From Perkinsus olseni (lineage: Eukaryota > Perkinsozoa > Perkinsida > Perkinsidae): a DNA stretch of 51,610 nt. Under the pieces are notes generated by a model. That model was not told where the DNA came from and did no database searches. It saw nothing but the letters and a program-made list of their open reading frames with translations. How positions within the stretch are numbered: the stretch's first letter is position 1; every line of letters begins with the position of its first letter. The position numbers and the translations under genes were made by a program. The stretch covers positions 1 to 51,610 of the forward strand of contig JABANP010000390.1 of the NCBI GenBank assembly GCA_013115135.1. Direction: 5' to 3'. Below, piece by piece: positions 22,347-33,360 of the stretch.

Positions 22347-25300
22347 AGAGCATCAAGCGTCTTGAAGAACGCTGTGACGAGCTGGGCAAGAATCTGGAGA
22401 CCGCCAAGAAAGAGAAGGTGGAGACTCGGCGGCTGTTCACTGAGGGGCAGGCCCAGATAGAAGCGGTAAATTCAGTACGACTGGTCTTACCGGACCATTA
22501 TGGCTGCAGGAAATCGCTACGAAACGATCGAGTGAGCGAGAGGTGGCCAGCAAGGAGGCGCTGAGGCGGAGGATCATTGAGAAGGGTGCGCACGGGGTTA
22601 GTGAGATGATGTCATTTCCTCGCGATCAGATGTTGCGGCCCGACGTGAGGGGATTTGGAAAGGCGGAAGAGCCAGGTGCGGCATGAGAGGGCTAATGTAC
22701 ATCAGATTGATAGGAGGGTTCAAGGATTGGCTAAGTACGGTCTCCAGGGATCGAACTCGGGTCAACAGCTGTTCTCAGAACCGACATCAATCTGTCGAGC
22801 TTGTCGGCGGGTTCGATGAAGTCCTGTCTGGAGAAGGCGAGAAACGAGTTCTCATTCCTTACAAGTATGTTATCTCTGCAGTCAGTGTAGATCCCCAGTT
22901 CGATCCGCGGGCACGACATACTTGCTTCAGTCACAATTGGTTGAGATGGATCTCGCATGGAAGCGGTTACCTGAGGATCGAGCGAAACTTTTCCTACAAT
23001 CACAGGAGCTGTAATACCGGAAGTCGCTTAGCCCCGCGGTGAAGAGTAGGCCGAAGGACGGTGACTGTTAATGTGCCTTGACGAGGCTCCCATGTCGTTG
23101 GCGTCACTAAATGATTGATATGCTTTCTAGCTCACTAAATGCTTTTGGAGTGTGTCGTGCACTACGAAGTATCGGAAAGTTGGTATCCTCTCAGCGCACC
23201 GGAGGTTCGTATTGACACTCCAACGTGGTCACCGCGAGATGGAGGAACTGCAGCTAAATCATCGAGGCATGGTGAAGGGCCTCAGAAGGAGAGGATGGAG
23301 GCGATGGAGCGAGCTATCAGGGAGACTTGGTAAAACGGATATCGGCTACGACCCTTCTCGTTTATTCTACCTCGGCGCAGTACTCTTCGTTTGAGATTAC
23401 GTTGAGCACTACGCGAGGTTTCTACTGTCGGAAGGGCCGAACCCTGTTAGGGCGCGGGTTAAGGAGAAGCGCCGGGAGATCGAGGAGCTCGAAAACGCCC
23501 TAAGTGATGATAGTGAGCAGGAAGAATCGGGGAATCAGCCAGCAGGAGGTGGGTAGCGAACGGCAAGAATACGTTGCACAAAGTGTGAGCTCCTCGTGTT
23601 GAAGGGGAGTTGCCGGCGGGTGGTGCTTCTCATAAGGTCTTGTCGGCCTCGTATGACTTCTCAGGGCTCACATGTCATCACTGGTGACGTCTTTGCGGTG
23701 CTTCGACCGCCAGCGGCGGCGATGGCAGCGGGAGATTCTGAAAATGCAGCTAACATGGTCGAATCGCTGTGACCTGGTTCAACCACTAGCATGTCATTGG
23801 CTGGCAGGCTCATTGTTGAGCTTATAATTTGCTATTTCTACTCCGCCATTCATCAGTGCCTTGTGTTGCTTAATCTATTGAAGGAAACGGAGAGCACGGC
23901 GCCTACGCTGGATGATCACTAGGCTGTCCCGACTTCTGCTCCCTCGAACAGAGGATCCGGCAGTGGGGCGATATCCCTCTCGGAGCTTCGGTGCCCAGCA
24001 CTCGCAGGATTCTGTACCTTGATGCGGAGTGAGTGCGAATTGTCTTCGTCATGTGGGGGTCGGAAGAGCCCCCGCCGGCTGCGGAACATACTGATGACTC
24101 GGACAGTATTTGTCTATGACTATCGGCCCCTCAGTGGTCAAGTCCAATAGCAGCACAAAACTGCCAAATGCATCAGGCGGGAGCTGTGGTAGTAGCGCCA
24201 GTTCTATGGGACACCATAGCCCACCCATGGTGCCGTCGCCTCGGCAGCAGGACGAGGTGCTTCGTGACTTGATCGTTATTGAACGGGCCACGTTGATCCA
24301 TGATCAGGCTGTGGATGGCGTATCTCCGAATGGAGGGAGCCAGGAGGGCCCGGCAATAGGGGCTGCCAAGAAAGGGGCTACTGCAACGACTGCTGCTGCT
24401 ACTGGTAGTGGACCTAGTCTGGCGGCGACGGCGCCGGTTTGCACCGGCAAAGAGCAGGTAGGAACGGCGGTCATGCTCGGTGACCGACATTAGGGGGGCT
24501 GTATGGACCCCTGCTATCATAGAGCGTTTTGTGATAAGGTTTTACTCTTCGGCGCTTCCTTGAACTGCGCGGTTTTCCAAAGCCTTTACGCCTCCATGTA
24601 TCATTTTCTTTGTGTGGCGTTCAGAGTAGCGCTGCGAGGGTTGCCCAAGCAAGAGCCGAAGCGGCGAGAACTAGCAGGTCGAAGGTTCGTCAGCAGAGAG
24701 GTGCTAGTACAGGGCCGCAGCAACAGCAGCAGCTCCCGGGTGGAGTAGCCACGCAACAAGGTGAGCCTCGGGAAATCAGGATGCCACGTTTCTTTGGTGG
24801 AGTTTGGTCATTGAGAGCGAATCGCATCGCTCAACATCGCTCTGAGCGATGTTGGCTATGTCCTGGAGCACCTGGAAGTCTGCGCTCGGACATGCTGGAT
24901 ACTTGCATGGTTCTAGAATCCATTGGAGGCCCTACGGTAACCACGCCCTCCCAGTCGGCGGCGGTTACAACAACTACAACGACAGCGGGAGGGACACGGA
25001 CACTGAGTCCGCAAGCTGGTACGTCGGGAGGGGAGTGGGCATTAGCGGATTCAGTAGGTGGCATTCAGGGGGGTGCCAAGAGCAGACTAAGCCTATAATA
25101 CAATCGCGGCGATGGTCAGAGATGACCAGCGATGAAGATTCGGAACCGACAACGTCGAAGCTGCGGAAGTTCGAACCGCCACGGCGGTCATTTTCGAGTG
25201 TCGTGGCCGGTGGACCGGTGAAGAAAGCGGCTTCTTGTGAAGCGCCGACTAAGGTTACGAGGCCCGGGAGCCCCTTAAAGCAGCCATCGGGTGGATCGAG

Positions 25301-27686
25301 TTCGAAAGGAAAATTAAGGACCGCACGTAGTCACTCTGGCGCTCGGCGTACCTTCTTCGGGGATATCTTATCGATTTTGCTCGCAGCTAAGTCGGCTCGT
25401 GGTGCCAAGACATCCGCTGCTGATTCACCTGGCGTACCAATCTCGCCTGGAGGGTCTCCCAAGGCACCTGCGGTCAAGCCAGCCGCAGATCAATCAAACG
25501 CTCCAGTGGGGAGAACAGTGTCCCCAGAGGTCCCTCTCAAGCACGGTGGTAAGTGGGCAGCAGAACAGCTGAAAGCAGGTATGGGCGGGTCAGGTAGTGG
25601 GAAGAAAGGCAGCGAGGCGAGTCCATCCACATCACCTACAGCGAAGTCAGCTGGAGTTGCGCTACAAGCCGCTACAGCAGGGACGCCAGCGAGCACCTCC
25701 AACGGGGCCTCCAGTCCCAAGGGGAGTATAGCCGCCGCCCACTCTGCCCGAGGGAGCACCAGGTGAGATGCATACGGGATGAGTTCGTAGGATGGGTATC
25801 TAGGAGTTGTGCAGAGCTACTCGACAGGGCTCATTCTTCACCGTTTGCCTAACTACATGAATGTTTCGTTTCGGTCGTAGTGTGGCCTCGGCTGTCTTTT
25901 AGTAAACTCTGGAACACTTGCCCAATGCGCGGTCAGGGACTTAGCTTCTCCCACGTCGGACTCTGACTCTCTTGTGGTGTTCGTTTTTCGAATCGAGCTC
26001 GGAGCCAGGGATAGATCGTGGGCCTCAGGATCAGTACATCGGACATTTAGGTTGACGCGGATAGTTTTCTCGGTTAACGGAATGCATGGCCCGCTGAGCT
26101 CGACATTCTCAGGGCATCTACCGGAAATAACAGCAAGAAGGCCGCGGTCCCCGTTGCCGCGAAGGCCACCACGAGGCGGCAGTTTGGCGACTCGAAAACC
26201 AGTCCTCGGGTGAAGGTCCGACCGGAGAAGCGGGCAGAGATGGAGACAGTGCCCGAGGAGGGTGAAGTGGACTATGGCGCGGACAGCATGGAGACGGCCC
26301 ATTGGGGAACGGTAATGCTCGACGCATCGCACGTATTGTCGAAAGATTCATCAGATGCCGCCGGCGGGTCAATTCCATCCTCTACCGGGCTTCTACCCTT
26401 CGGGCCCAGTGCCACCGATGATGATGTTCCCACCGGGTTTCCCCGCTCCGTATCCTGGCATGCCCATGATTGCACCAATGCTTCCACAGGGTTTCGGACC
26501 ATTGATGGGTGAGATCGTCTAGACACGCCTCACTTCGTGGTGGCTACCCCTTATGAGCAGCGCGATGTTTGTCCTCTCTCGCGACGATTGACCAACCTCG
26601 TAATATCGTCGTCGCTGGAGTCCCGCAGCTCATGATATTGACTGGCTCTTCAGGGCCTGAGGCTCAGGCGTTAACTTTCCTCACCCTTCCCCTTAGGCAA
26701 CTTACCGCCGTATGACCATCCGATCGGCGGCAATGAGACTGGAGAGAGGGTCCCAGATGGGACACCTCCGAAGAGGAACTCGAAAGACAACAAGGAGACC
26801 ACAAAAGGAAAGGAGCAGCAAGAGTTCTGGGCAACTCATCGTCGCATCAGCAGCAGGGAGGCCCACCACCAGCTGGACATCAGCTAGGGCCCTATCAACC
26901 TCAGGCCCATATGTGAGTGGCAAATGGGTGCGGCTCCTCGTCTGGGTTCTTCATGCCTGCGAAATCGGCTTAGGAGCTTCGGTTCTGATTGGCAGCAAGT
27001 GAGCTTAACTCAGCCGGAGACGGCCTAGAGCTGTGAAATGGTGCCTATCGGGAATCTTTGCAACGCACCGCCTCTTGCTGATACCCGTAGTGTACTCAAT
27101 GAGCTGGTACAGAGAAGCCGACCCCTCTCCCACTGAGTTCTGCTGTGAGGGTCTCATCGCCCGACGGAAGAACATCGTCGACTTTCTCCGTGGTACTGGC
27201 TAGGTACGGACATATCCGTCAACATCCGACAGCCACGATAGTATACACGACCTCACCCATCCCGCAGGACACCACCAGCATCATACTTGTAATAACGATA
27301 GGGGGAAGAGTGTCGGCATCCCTGCGCTGCTCGGCAGCAGCCTCGAAGCTTCTAGTGCATCACGCTATGGACAGCTAATTAGGTCCCTATGGCGAACGGG
27401 CACCAAGGGGTGGCCCCCGGCTGTCCCTATAGTTGGTGGCTACCCGCTACCTCAGTTCGATAATGGTGGGTCATTTATCGAAGGGAGTGACTGCCCACCT
27501 CCGAGCCCGCCAGTCACACATCCACCCAGTGGGCCCACAGAGCTTGAGGTGGGCCATGGGTTTGTGTACTGCGAGGGCGATTTATTGCGGAAAGGGGCTG
27601 CTCTCCGTCGTAATATTCGCCTTACGGGCTATGTTGGGGCGTCTGAATTTTTTGTTATTGATGGTACATGTGATTGGCATGCATGA
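22347..27686 (+). CDS. Long multi-exon gene: coiled coil plus Ser/Pro/Met-rich low complexity
   Basis: Exons supported by splice sites and open frames include 22347-22465 and 22510-22675 (charged coiled coil), about 23200-23330, about 23406-23548 (KEKRREIEELENAL then an acidic tail), about 24120-24457 (Ser/Gly/Ala-rich), 24625-24760 (Arg/Gln-rich with a Gln run), about 25100-25765 (Ser/Pro/Lys-rich), 26113-26311, 26355-26508, 26697 to about 26910 and 27433-27686. Exon 26355-26508 is remarkable for Pro, Met, Phe and Gly (PPMMMFPPGF, PYPGMPMIAPM), a composition common in RNA-processing proteins. The last exon looks folded and ends with a Cys/Trp motif (DGTCDW) and TGA at 27684-27686. It may be one gene or two adjacent ones; the start is not located. 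No catalytic domain was recognised, and a scaffold or RNA-associated role is inference from composition only. Confidence 0.45.
22743..22764 (-). other. tRNA T-arm-like fragment in an intron, antisense to the gene
   Basis: The minus strand reads GACCCGAGTTCGATCCCTGG, a B box with a T-stem that pairs at three or four of five positions. It lies in the intron after exon 22510-22675 of the plus-strand gene. The remaining tRNA arms are not convincing. Confidence 0.4.
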
Positions 27687-27771
27687 GTCTCGCGCCTCGA
27701 AGTTCGGATACGCCTCAGTACCTCGGGACCCTCGGGACGCACCACTGTGGTGAAGCATACCGAGCGATCGT

Positions 27772-27866
27772 GTCTCCTGAAGGGCGCAACTCTGAGTCTT
27801 AAACGGGCAGCTGTGGGCTAAGCATTGTACACTAGATGCTCTCCAGTTGCTGAGCTAGCAAGGAGA
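27772..27866 (-). pseudogene. Degenerate tRNA-like sequence
   Basis: The minus strand has a good A-box region (TAGCTCAGCAACTGGAGAGC) preceded by CTCCTTG, and about 85 bases later a nearly complementary TCAGGAG. No standard T-arm or B box lies between them, and the isotype cannot be read. Probably a decayed tRNA gene. Confidence 0.25.
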
Positions 27867-27910
27867 GACACCATCTGCTTGTGATCGGAGGGCGGGTATA
27901 TTTGAGGCGA

Positions 27911-28587
27911 ATGGAGTTCTTCTCGTTCAGGTCCGTGCGTACTCACTCAGTAGCCTCCGAGGCGAGCTTTGATGGCACCCGGCCAGTCACCGTCTGCATT
28001 GACCGAAACGTTTTCAAATCCTGGTTCGACACTGATGTAGGGTCTTTGATTGTAGATTGCAGAACTCGTCTACTTGCGTCTCGTCACAGCGCGCAACTCA
28101 TCTGCTAGAATGATCGTGGGATCCCAAATTTTAGAGGTAGTTATTCGTAGACACGGTAGTACTTGAGTTCATTTATGGACGGCTCTGTGGTCAGTCGAAT
28201 GCACTTTCCTCGGTCCGATTAAATCTCCTTGCCCGAGCAGTTTCGTATTTATACGATCTGGCCGTTACCCGACTGGCCGCTGTCTTCATGAGATATGGTT
28301 TCTTCCTAGGTCCCCGAATTCCAACAACTCCGTGTGAAACGGTACCGAACGATAGACTCGTTCGTTCATTGGATGATGAAGTACTGCAAGAGAAAGTAAG
28401 ATGTAGTGCTTATTCTCAAACTTGACGCCTGTGCAGCTCGAAGAGGCTCATGGTGCCTCCTTCTGTTAGGAGCATCTATCACGGTCTCTTCATACTCATT
28501 CGAGTGACCGAGGCGGAGAAGCTGCTTGATGTTCTCACGCGGCTAATCCCTACTTGGCACAACGTGGTCATGGGCATTTACGTGTAG
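27911..28587 (+). CDS. Unrecognised small gene, partial exon model
   Basis: Two 3' exons are well supported: 28310-28395 (acceptor TTCCTAG, donor GTAAGATG) and 28437-28587 (acceptor GTGCAG, stop TAG 28585-28587); the phases agree and the intron is 41 nt. They encode a basic, aromatic helix (VKRYRTIDSFVHWMMKY) and a Leu-rich C-terminus (EKLLDVLTRLIPTWHNVVMG). An upstream open segment from ATG 27911 begins MEFFSFRSVRTHSVA, which could be a mitochondrial presequence, but the exons connecting it to 28310 could not be resolved. No family was recognised. Confidence 0.4.
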
Positions 28588-29738
28588 GGCTTGGTCACCT
28601 ACTCAGTCATTACCTCCCTACTGAGTCGACTGTCGTCTGTTCTCATCTCTCCCCTGAACCGCTCTGAATCCAGTCCTTGGCAGCCTCATTCTTCGGGTGC
28701 CAACTGATAGACTCTCTCGATGGCTACTGCAGAGGTACTACCGTCAGGTACGAACAGTCGAGAGGCAAAGTTGGAAAGCCCTTGCAAAGGAAAGTCGGAC
28801 AGCATCTACCCATACGCCACGATCCTCGGGTCACCATAGTTGAAACACTCGCGGTAGGCTCTCCGAATCCCATACTGCGGTATAGACCTAACATGCTACC
28901 TGGGTTGCTAACATAGTCGCCCCTGTCATATTTCCGACTCAACTCTCGGATTGCCGGGGCTCTGCTTCCAGCTTTTCGTAGTGTTGCTGGAGGATTGAAG
29001 CTCCTTCAGGAAACTTGCCGGTGCGCAATCGCGTCGGGTGCGGGAGTGGACGTTCAGTCTGTGCTGTCATCCACACCATTACGGCCAGGCGATGACGGCT
29101 CTCCGAATATGTCAACAGAGGAGACGTCGATGATCCAAGCGGTCCACGAGCATTGAAGAGAAGGCTTGAGCTCTGATCGATTATATATAACCTCAAGCGA
29201 CGCCTCCTCCTCCTGGGAGTTGTCCATTATTGGAGTTGGCGAAGTGGTCGCCCCGCATGTATGATGTTGTAATGCACATTTGCGTCAATTAACCTCTTTT
29301 GCACACTACTGGTCGACTTTGGCTTCTTCATCAAGTGGGGATGGGCATCATCGGCATCTCTCCACCCTTTTCGCGAAGCTGGAGCTTACTAGGCAGGTGA
29401 GCGTAGTGACTGCCAACCACGTCATTCGTCATTTCGACTTGAATATATCTCGATGCACTTCTCGCCCGCCCTCATTTTTCGTGCGGTCGCCGAATTCCAC
29501 CATCAGCCTGTGTCCAAATGAGTGAGTCTGCGGCATAAGCGTCTCGTGGGCCAAATCTCCCACCGGGATCCTGTCGCGCTCCCGAGAACACGGCGGCTTC
29601 GTTGCGTCAGCGGCTTCGTCCTGGATAGCTGGTTGTAGCCGTCATTCATAATCGTCCACATCATAGTGAAATACCTCGTTACACTTCGCGTTCGCCAAGC
29701 GTAGAGTCTCCTCAGCTTCCAGCATTTGCCCTGCTGCC
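28588..29738. other. Intergenic upstream of the subtilisin-like gene
   Basis: Mostly featureless. The stretch 29300-29397 reads openly on the plus strand (HRHLSTLFAKLELTRQ) and ends on a good donor (GTGAGCG), so it could be a stray exon, but no partner exon was found. Confidence 0.3.
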
Positions 29739-31244
29739 ATGCATGGTCCTCGTCGTGCCGTGTATCGTGTACTTGTGCCGTTGCTCCTCGCGAACTCCCT
29801 GCCGAGGCTGGCGTACGCTGCAAACTCTGGTGCTGTCGTATTGTACGCCTCAATCGATCGTAGACCACTGAGCTTCACGCGGCTTCTCAAAGTTCTGGCC
29901 AACAAGTCGGATGGGGAGCAAGACTTATCATGGGAGCGCATCAAGTGCCTCAAGGATCCATCCCGCCATGAGGCCCTGGCTAAAATCTGCACGTTCATCA
30001 TCCAGCCGGAGACTGAGTCCTGCCCAGTCTCCATTGACAGTATTTGTGACCTCGTCAACTCCATCCCTGCTGTTGAAGGTGGCTTCGAGGCGACGTGCAG
30101 CAGGGACGTGAGTTTGCTTCGTAGTGGAGAGATCGTGCAGGGAAACTCCACCGACGGTTCTACTACGGATCCAGCCTTCTTGTACCCGTCCACCGCGGAA
30201 CTGGCAGCTGATCAGAAACGTTTATTCGATGAACTCGACGTTGGGCGAGCTTGGAGACTCGTGAAGAACTTGAGACTGCCTCGAAGAGAGGTGACGGTCG
30301 CCGTGCTTAGCACCGGGGCTGCCACGGAGTATGGTGACTTGGCTGGAGAGATTATTTCGCGATACAATGCCGTTAGTCGTGACACCGAGAATGTCAGTGA
30401 TATCAATGGTCATGGTACGGCCATGTTGAGCATCGTAGACGGCATTGGTAACAATCGTCGCTATCATGAGAGTAACAAAGCGAAGGTGAAGCTCTTTCCT
30501 GTTAAAGTAGACACGGGCGTAACGGAGAGCGCCCGCTTGAGTGACCTCTTGCGAGGAATTGACAGGATCATGCAAGTCGGAGGAGTTGATGTCGCCATCA
30601 TCCCCTATGTCACTGAGTCCAACAAACATACGGACATGCTCTTTAAGCAAGCCACTAGGAGGCTTGTTGACAGTGGCGCGTTGGTACTGGTCACCACTGC
30701 TGATTGGAACATGAGACTAGATAGTTATCTCGTCACTCCTTGCCACCTCGCAATGAACAAGTTAGGAATGCTCTGTGTAGCTTCTACCACGCTCGAGGAT
30801 CCCACGAAGCTCTACTCCAGCTCGAAGCATAGTCATTATATACCTTTGGCGGCACCGAGCTCTAGCGTCGCGGCTGGGGCAGTGAGGGGGGAATACTACT
30901 CTTCTATGCGCTTCCGGGGCGGCGGAGCGGCTGTGGCTCTGGTGGGCGGAGCAGCTGCGCTAATGTCAAGCATCGGCAGTACTAAGCCGGATCCCTACGA
31001 CGTTGTGAGGGTACTTATTCATGAAGCTCCGAGGGGTGTACAAGACGGGGACAGGCAGCTCATGGACGTGAATGTCACGAACATAGGACGCGCCGTGGAG
31101 GCATGGCTACAGCTATCGCTAGAACTGCAGGAGAGGCAGGAGAGAGCCGGAAAAAGAGTAAAAAAAGAGGCACACGTGAAGCAGAACAAGGGAATGCCTC
31201 GAGATGTTTTCGATCTTGACGCGATAGTGTCAAAGAATGACTAA
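29739..31244 (+). CDS. Secreted subtilisin-fold (S8) pseudoprotease, 501 aa
   Basis: A single uninterrupted exon. Residues 1-27 form a signal peptide (VLVPLLLANS core, cleavage near AYA), followed by a prodomain-like region to about residue 180. The S8 landmarks can be aligned. The Asp motif (normally V-A-V-I-D-T-G) reads VAVLSTG, with Ser 191 in place of the catalytic Asp. The His motif NGHGTA keeps His 225. The serine motif (normally G-T-S-M-A-x-P-H-V-A-G) reads GGGAAVALVGG, with Gly 396 in place of Ser. The oxyanion-hole Asn region reads TTADWN. Two of three catalytic residues are therefore missing, so peptide-bond hydrolysis is not expected, while the fold (AAALMSS helix) seems intact. 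The C-terminal ~50 aa are charged and probably disordered. Such proteins usually act as inhibitors, decoys or binding modules. Active subtilisins are abundant secreted proteases in Perkinsus. Confidence 0.85.
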   Translation: MHGPRRAVYRVLVPLLLANSLPRLAYAANSGAVVLYASIDRRPLSFTRLLKVLANKSDGEQDLSWERIKCLKDPSRHEALAKICTFIIQPETESCPVSIDSICDLVNSIPAVEGGFEATCSRDVSLLRSGEIVQGNSTDGSTTDPAFLYPSTAELAADQKRLFDELDVGRAWRLVKNLRLPRREVTVAVLSTGAATEYGDLAGEIISRYNAVSRDTENVSDINGHGTAMLSIVDGIGNNRRYHESNKAKVKLFPVKVDTGVTESARLSDLLRGIDRIMQVGGVDVAIIPYVTESNKHTDMLFKQATRRLVDSGALVLVTTADWNMRLDSYLVTPCHLAMNKLGMLCVASTTLEDPTKLYSSSKHSHYIPLAAPSSSVAAGAVRGEYYSSMRFRGGGAAVALVGGAAALMSSIGSTKPDPYDVVRVLIHEAPRGVQDGDRQLMDVNVTNIGRAVEAWLQLSLELQERQERAGKRVKKEAHVKQNKGMPRDVFDLDAIVSKND

Positions 31245-32244
31245 TGATGTACTTCTCATGTGTGTACTCGTGGTAGTGGCTGCTGTTGCGTTCGAGTTTG
31301 GAATCGATTGGAGGAATTTGACGAGTATTGAATTTAAACAATATGACGCTTTCTTTAACGGCTCTCAACTAGCAGCGGTGGGCAGGGACCGGCTTGAGGT
31401 GGGGATTCGTTGAAGTCGAGTAGAGATGAGGTCCAGATGGCAAGGGTAATGGTCGCGATAAAGCAAGCAACGTCGAGTTGCACTTGCTCGCTATACTAGC
31501 ATCCAACCGAAGTGTGACCTGAGTGAGGCACTCAGCTGGATGGTAACTCCCAGCCGGTGTTGTGTATACATTGCTTTCCTTGACGGGATCGTCGTAGTGT
31601 AGAGTATTTTTCTGTATACAATTAATTCGCTCGCCAAGATACTTGCACGTGAAACGGTCTGCCCAGCATGGGTTGACACTGATGGATTATAGACCCTTTT
31701 GAGTCGTCCGTCGTCCGTGAGTTGCGGCCAGTTCCTATCTAACGCGGGGAGTCCCCGGACCCGGGAACCCGGGCAGTCTGCACTGCAGTGGGCAGTCTGC
31801 AGGGGAGCGCACATTCGTCTCCGAGAGATTTCATTCGAGTGCAGGTCTTTCTTTAAACGTAGATTTGGACGCTGAGTGAAGTTTGTTGAACAAACTTTAC
31901 TCAGCGTCCAAATCTACGTTGAACAAACTTTGTTCAGTTTTGTCAACATTGTGGGCCTCTGAGGATTCGATCAGGCTGGTCAAGCTCTGCCAGCTCGTAT
32001 GTAGGCATTGCGTATATTACGGCACAGTCGATCTTGTCGAGGTGAGAGGCCTTCCTTGGAAGAGATTCCTCAAACTGCTCTGATGCAGCACTCGCATATT
32101 GAGGGGTCTTGTCAAGACCGTCTTGACGATGTGATTCACTATCGTCAGATTATCTCGAAGTTGTAGTCGTGCGAACTATCGGCTCAGCCGACAGCCGACT
32201 CGGCTGTTTTGAGTGGCCTCCGAGGCAGTTGAACACGTTGCAGT
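31245..32244. other. Intergenic with strong palindromes
   Basis: Contains a GC-rich palindromic patch near 31745-31800 (ACCCGGGAACCCGGG; repeated GCAGTCTGCA) and the long hairpin listed at 31856-31920. No exon was supported. Confidence 0.4.
31856..31920. repeat. 65-nt near-perfect palindrome
   Basis: Arms of about 32 bases beginning AACGTAGATTTGGACGCTGA are exact inverted copies apart from one position and the central pair. A direct copy of GTTGAACAAACTTTGTTCAG-like sequence follows at 31918-31937. The DNA or RNA could form a cruciform or hairpin. Confidence 0.85.
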
Positions 32245-32803
32245 ATGAGTTCACCGCGACAAATCACCGGACCGTTACCCAAGGCGTGTTTCGGGACGTT
32301 TAAGATAACCGGTAGGCCTCCGGGCGTGCGATGGAGCCCATTGTTCTCAAGTTTTAAAAGGGAAAAAGCGCTTTGTTTCTCCCGCGCTTGCACTTTACGC
32401 CCTCGGTGAATTGTGATTATCCAGGCGAGACGTGTGAGGCCAGCGTTTACGAAGCTCTCCAAGCTGGTTACCGATGGATTGATACGGCATCTGTCTACAA
32501 GAACGAGGTAGAGGTGGGCCGAGCAGTACGCCGGTGGTTGGACCAGGAGCAGAATGCCGACACGACTCGGATCACCGTGACGACGAAAGTAGGAGAGGTA
32601 GTCACTAGTGAGAGTAGTCACTGTTTCAGTGCTAGATATCTCCTTATGAGCTTCTCCATGCGAGGGCAGCTTCTGTGGCCTGCCTTGAGCGTTTATCCCT
32701 CCCTTCCACCGTACAGAAAGTATTGCTGATACACTGGCCAGGGGTCGCTCGAAAGAAGCACGACATGGCCATCCACCGACAAGCACGGAACTCAGCATGG
32801 AAG
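32245..32803 (+). CDS. Aldo/keto reductase, truncated 5' part
   Basis: Three exons, 32245-32311, 32425-32597 and 32651-32803, join in phase through GT-AG introns and encode 131 aa. The start LPKACFGTFK is the usual AKR first strand. All four catalytic positions are visible: Asp in WIDTA, Tyr in VYKNE, Lys in TTKVG and His in LLIHWPG, so this segment belongs to the NAD(P)H-dependent carbonyl reductase family, which averages about 300 aa. After the donor at 32804 (GTAACC) only 41 bases remain before the tRNA array begins, and no further AKR exon is seen in the window. The gene is therefore either truncated by the array or interrupted by more than 18 kb of repeats. If transcribed, it lacks the C-terminal half that binds the cofactor phosphates. 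Confidence 0.75.
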
Positions 32804-32859
32804 GTAACCAGAGGCTATCTCCACGCTCTGACTGCTTACGAAATGAGTCACCAGAAATT

Positions 32860-32933
32860 TACTGGAACCGAGAGTCGAACTCGGGACCTACTGCGTGTTG
32901 GGCAGTCGTCATAACCAACTAGACCATTCCAGC
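32860..32933 (-). tRNA. tRNA-Val(AAC), copy 1, variant
   Basis: Acceptor GCTGGAA pairs with TTCCAGT, and the T-arm is CCGAG/TTCGACT/CTCGG. The anticodon loop reads CCAACAC, so the invariant T33 before the anticodon AAC is C here, unlike the other six copies. It may be non-functional. Confidence 0.8.
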
Positions 32934-33226
32934 TACAGGAGCTGAATCATCTCTACCCCGAAATCGCGCTGCTAGTGTTCTTTCGCACGCAATGTGCTCT
33001 AGCTTAGCGTCGGATGTGTCACCCAAGCGACAGGCCTGATTTTTATAGAGGCACGCCGATCGCTACGGTCTACGCTTTGAAGAGAAAATTTTTGTAGGAC
33101 CTCAATTCGCAAGACGCTCTCTGAGTAAGTTGGCAATTGCCTCCGCGAGCAAATGATTCTCTTTCGTTGGAGGAGCTCGAGATCTTCAGGGTCGGCGTCG
33201 CGTCCGTTTTACACTTGCTGAGACGG

Positions 33227-33308
33227 GTCAGTTTGGCCGAGTGGTGTAAGGCGCCAGACTCAAGTTCTGGTGGAGAGATCCTCGTGGGTTCGAATCCCAC
33301 AGCTGACA
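33227..33308 (+). tRNA. tRNA-Leu(CAA), copy 1
   Basis: Class II tRNA: acceptor GTCAGTT/AGCTGAC, anticodon stem CCAGA/TCTGG around loop CTCAAGT (anticodon CAA), long variable arm, T-arm GTGGG/TTCGAAT/CCCAC. The D-loop reads GGTGTAA where the other copies have GGTCTAA. A TTTT run follows about 33 bases downstream. Confidence 0.9.
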
Positions 33309-33360
33309 AGTAATGGTCTGTACTTGTATTTCTGTTCTCCTTTTCTGGCGAAAGAATGAC

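Noticed and set aside
32184..32798. Minus-strand 204-codon ORF
   Set aside because: Antisense to the aldo/keto reductase exons, which carry all four catalytic motifs on the plus strand.
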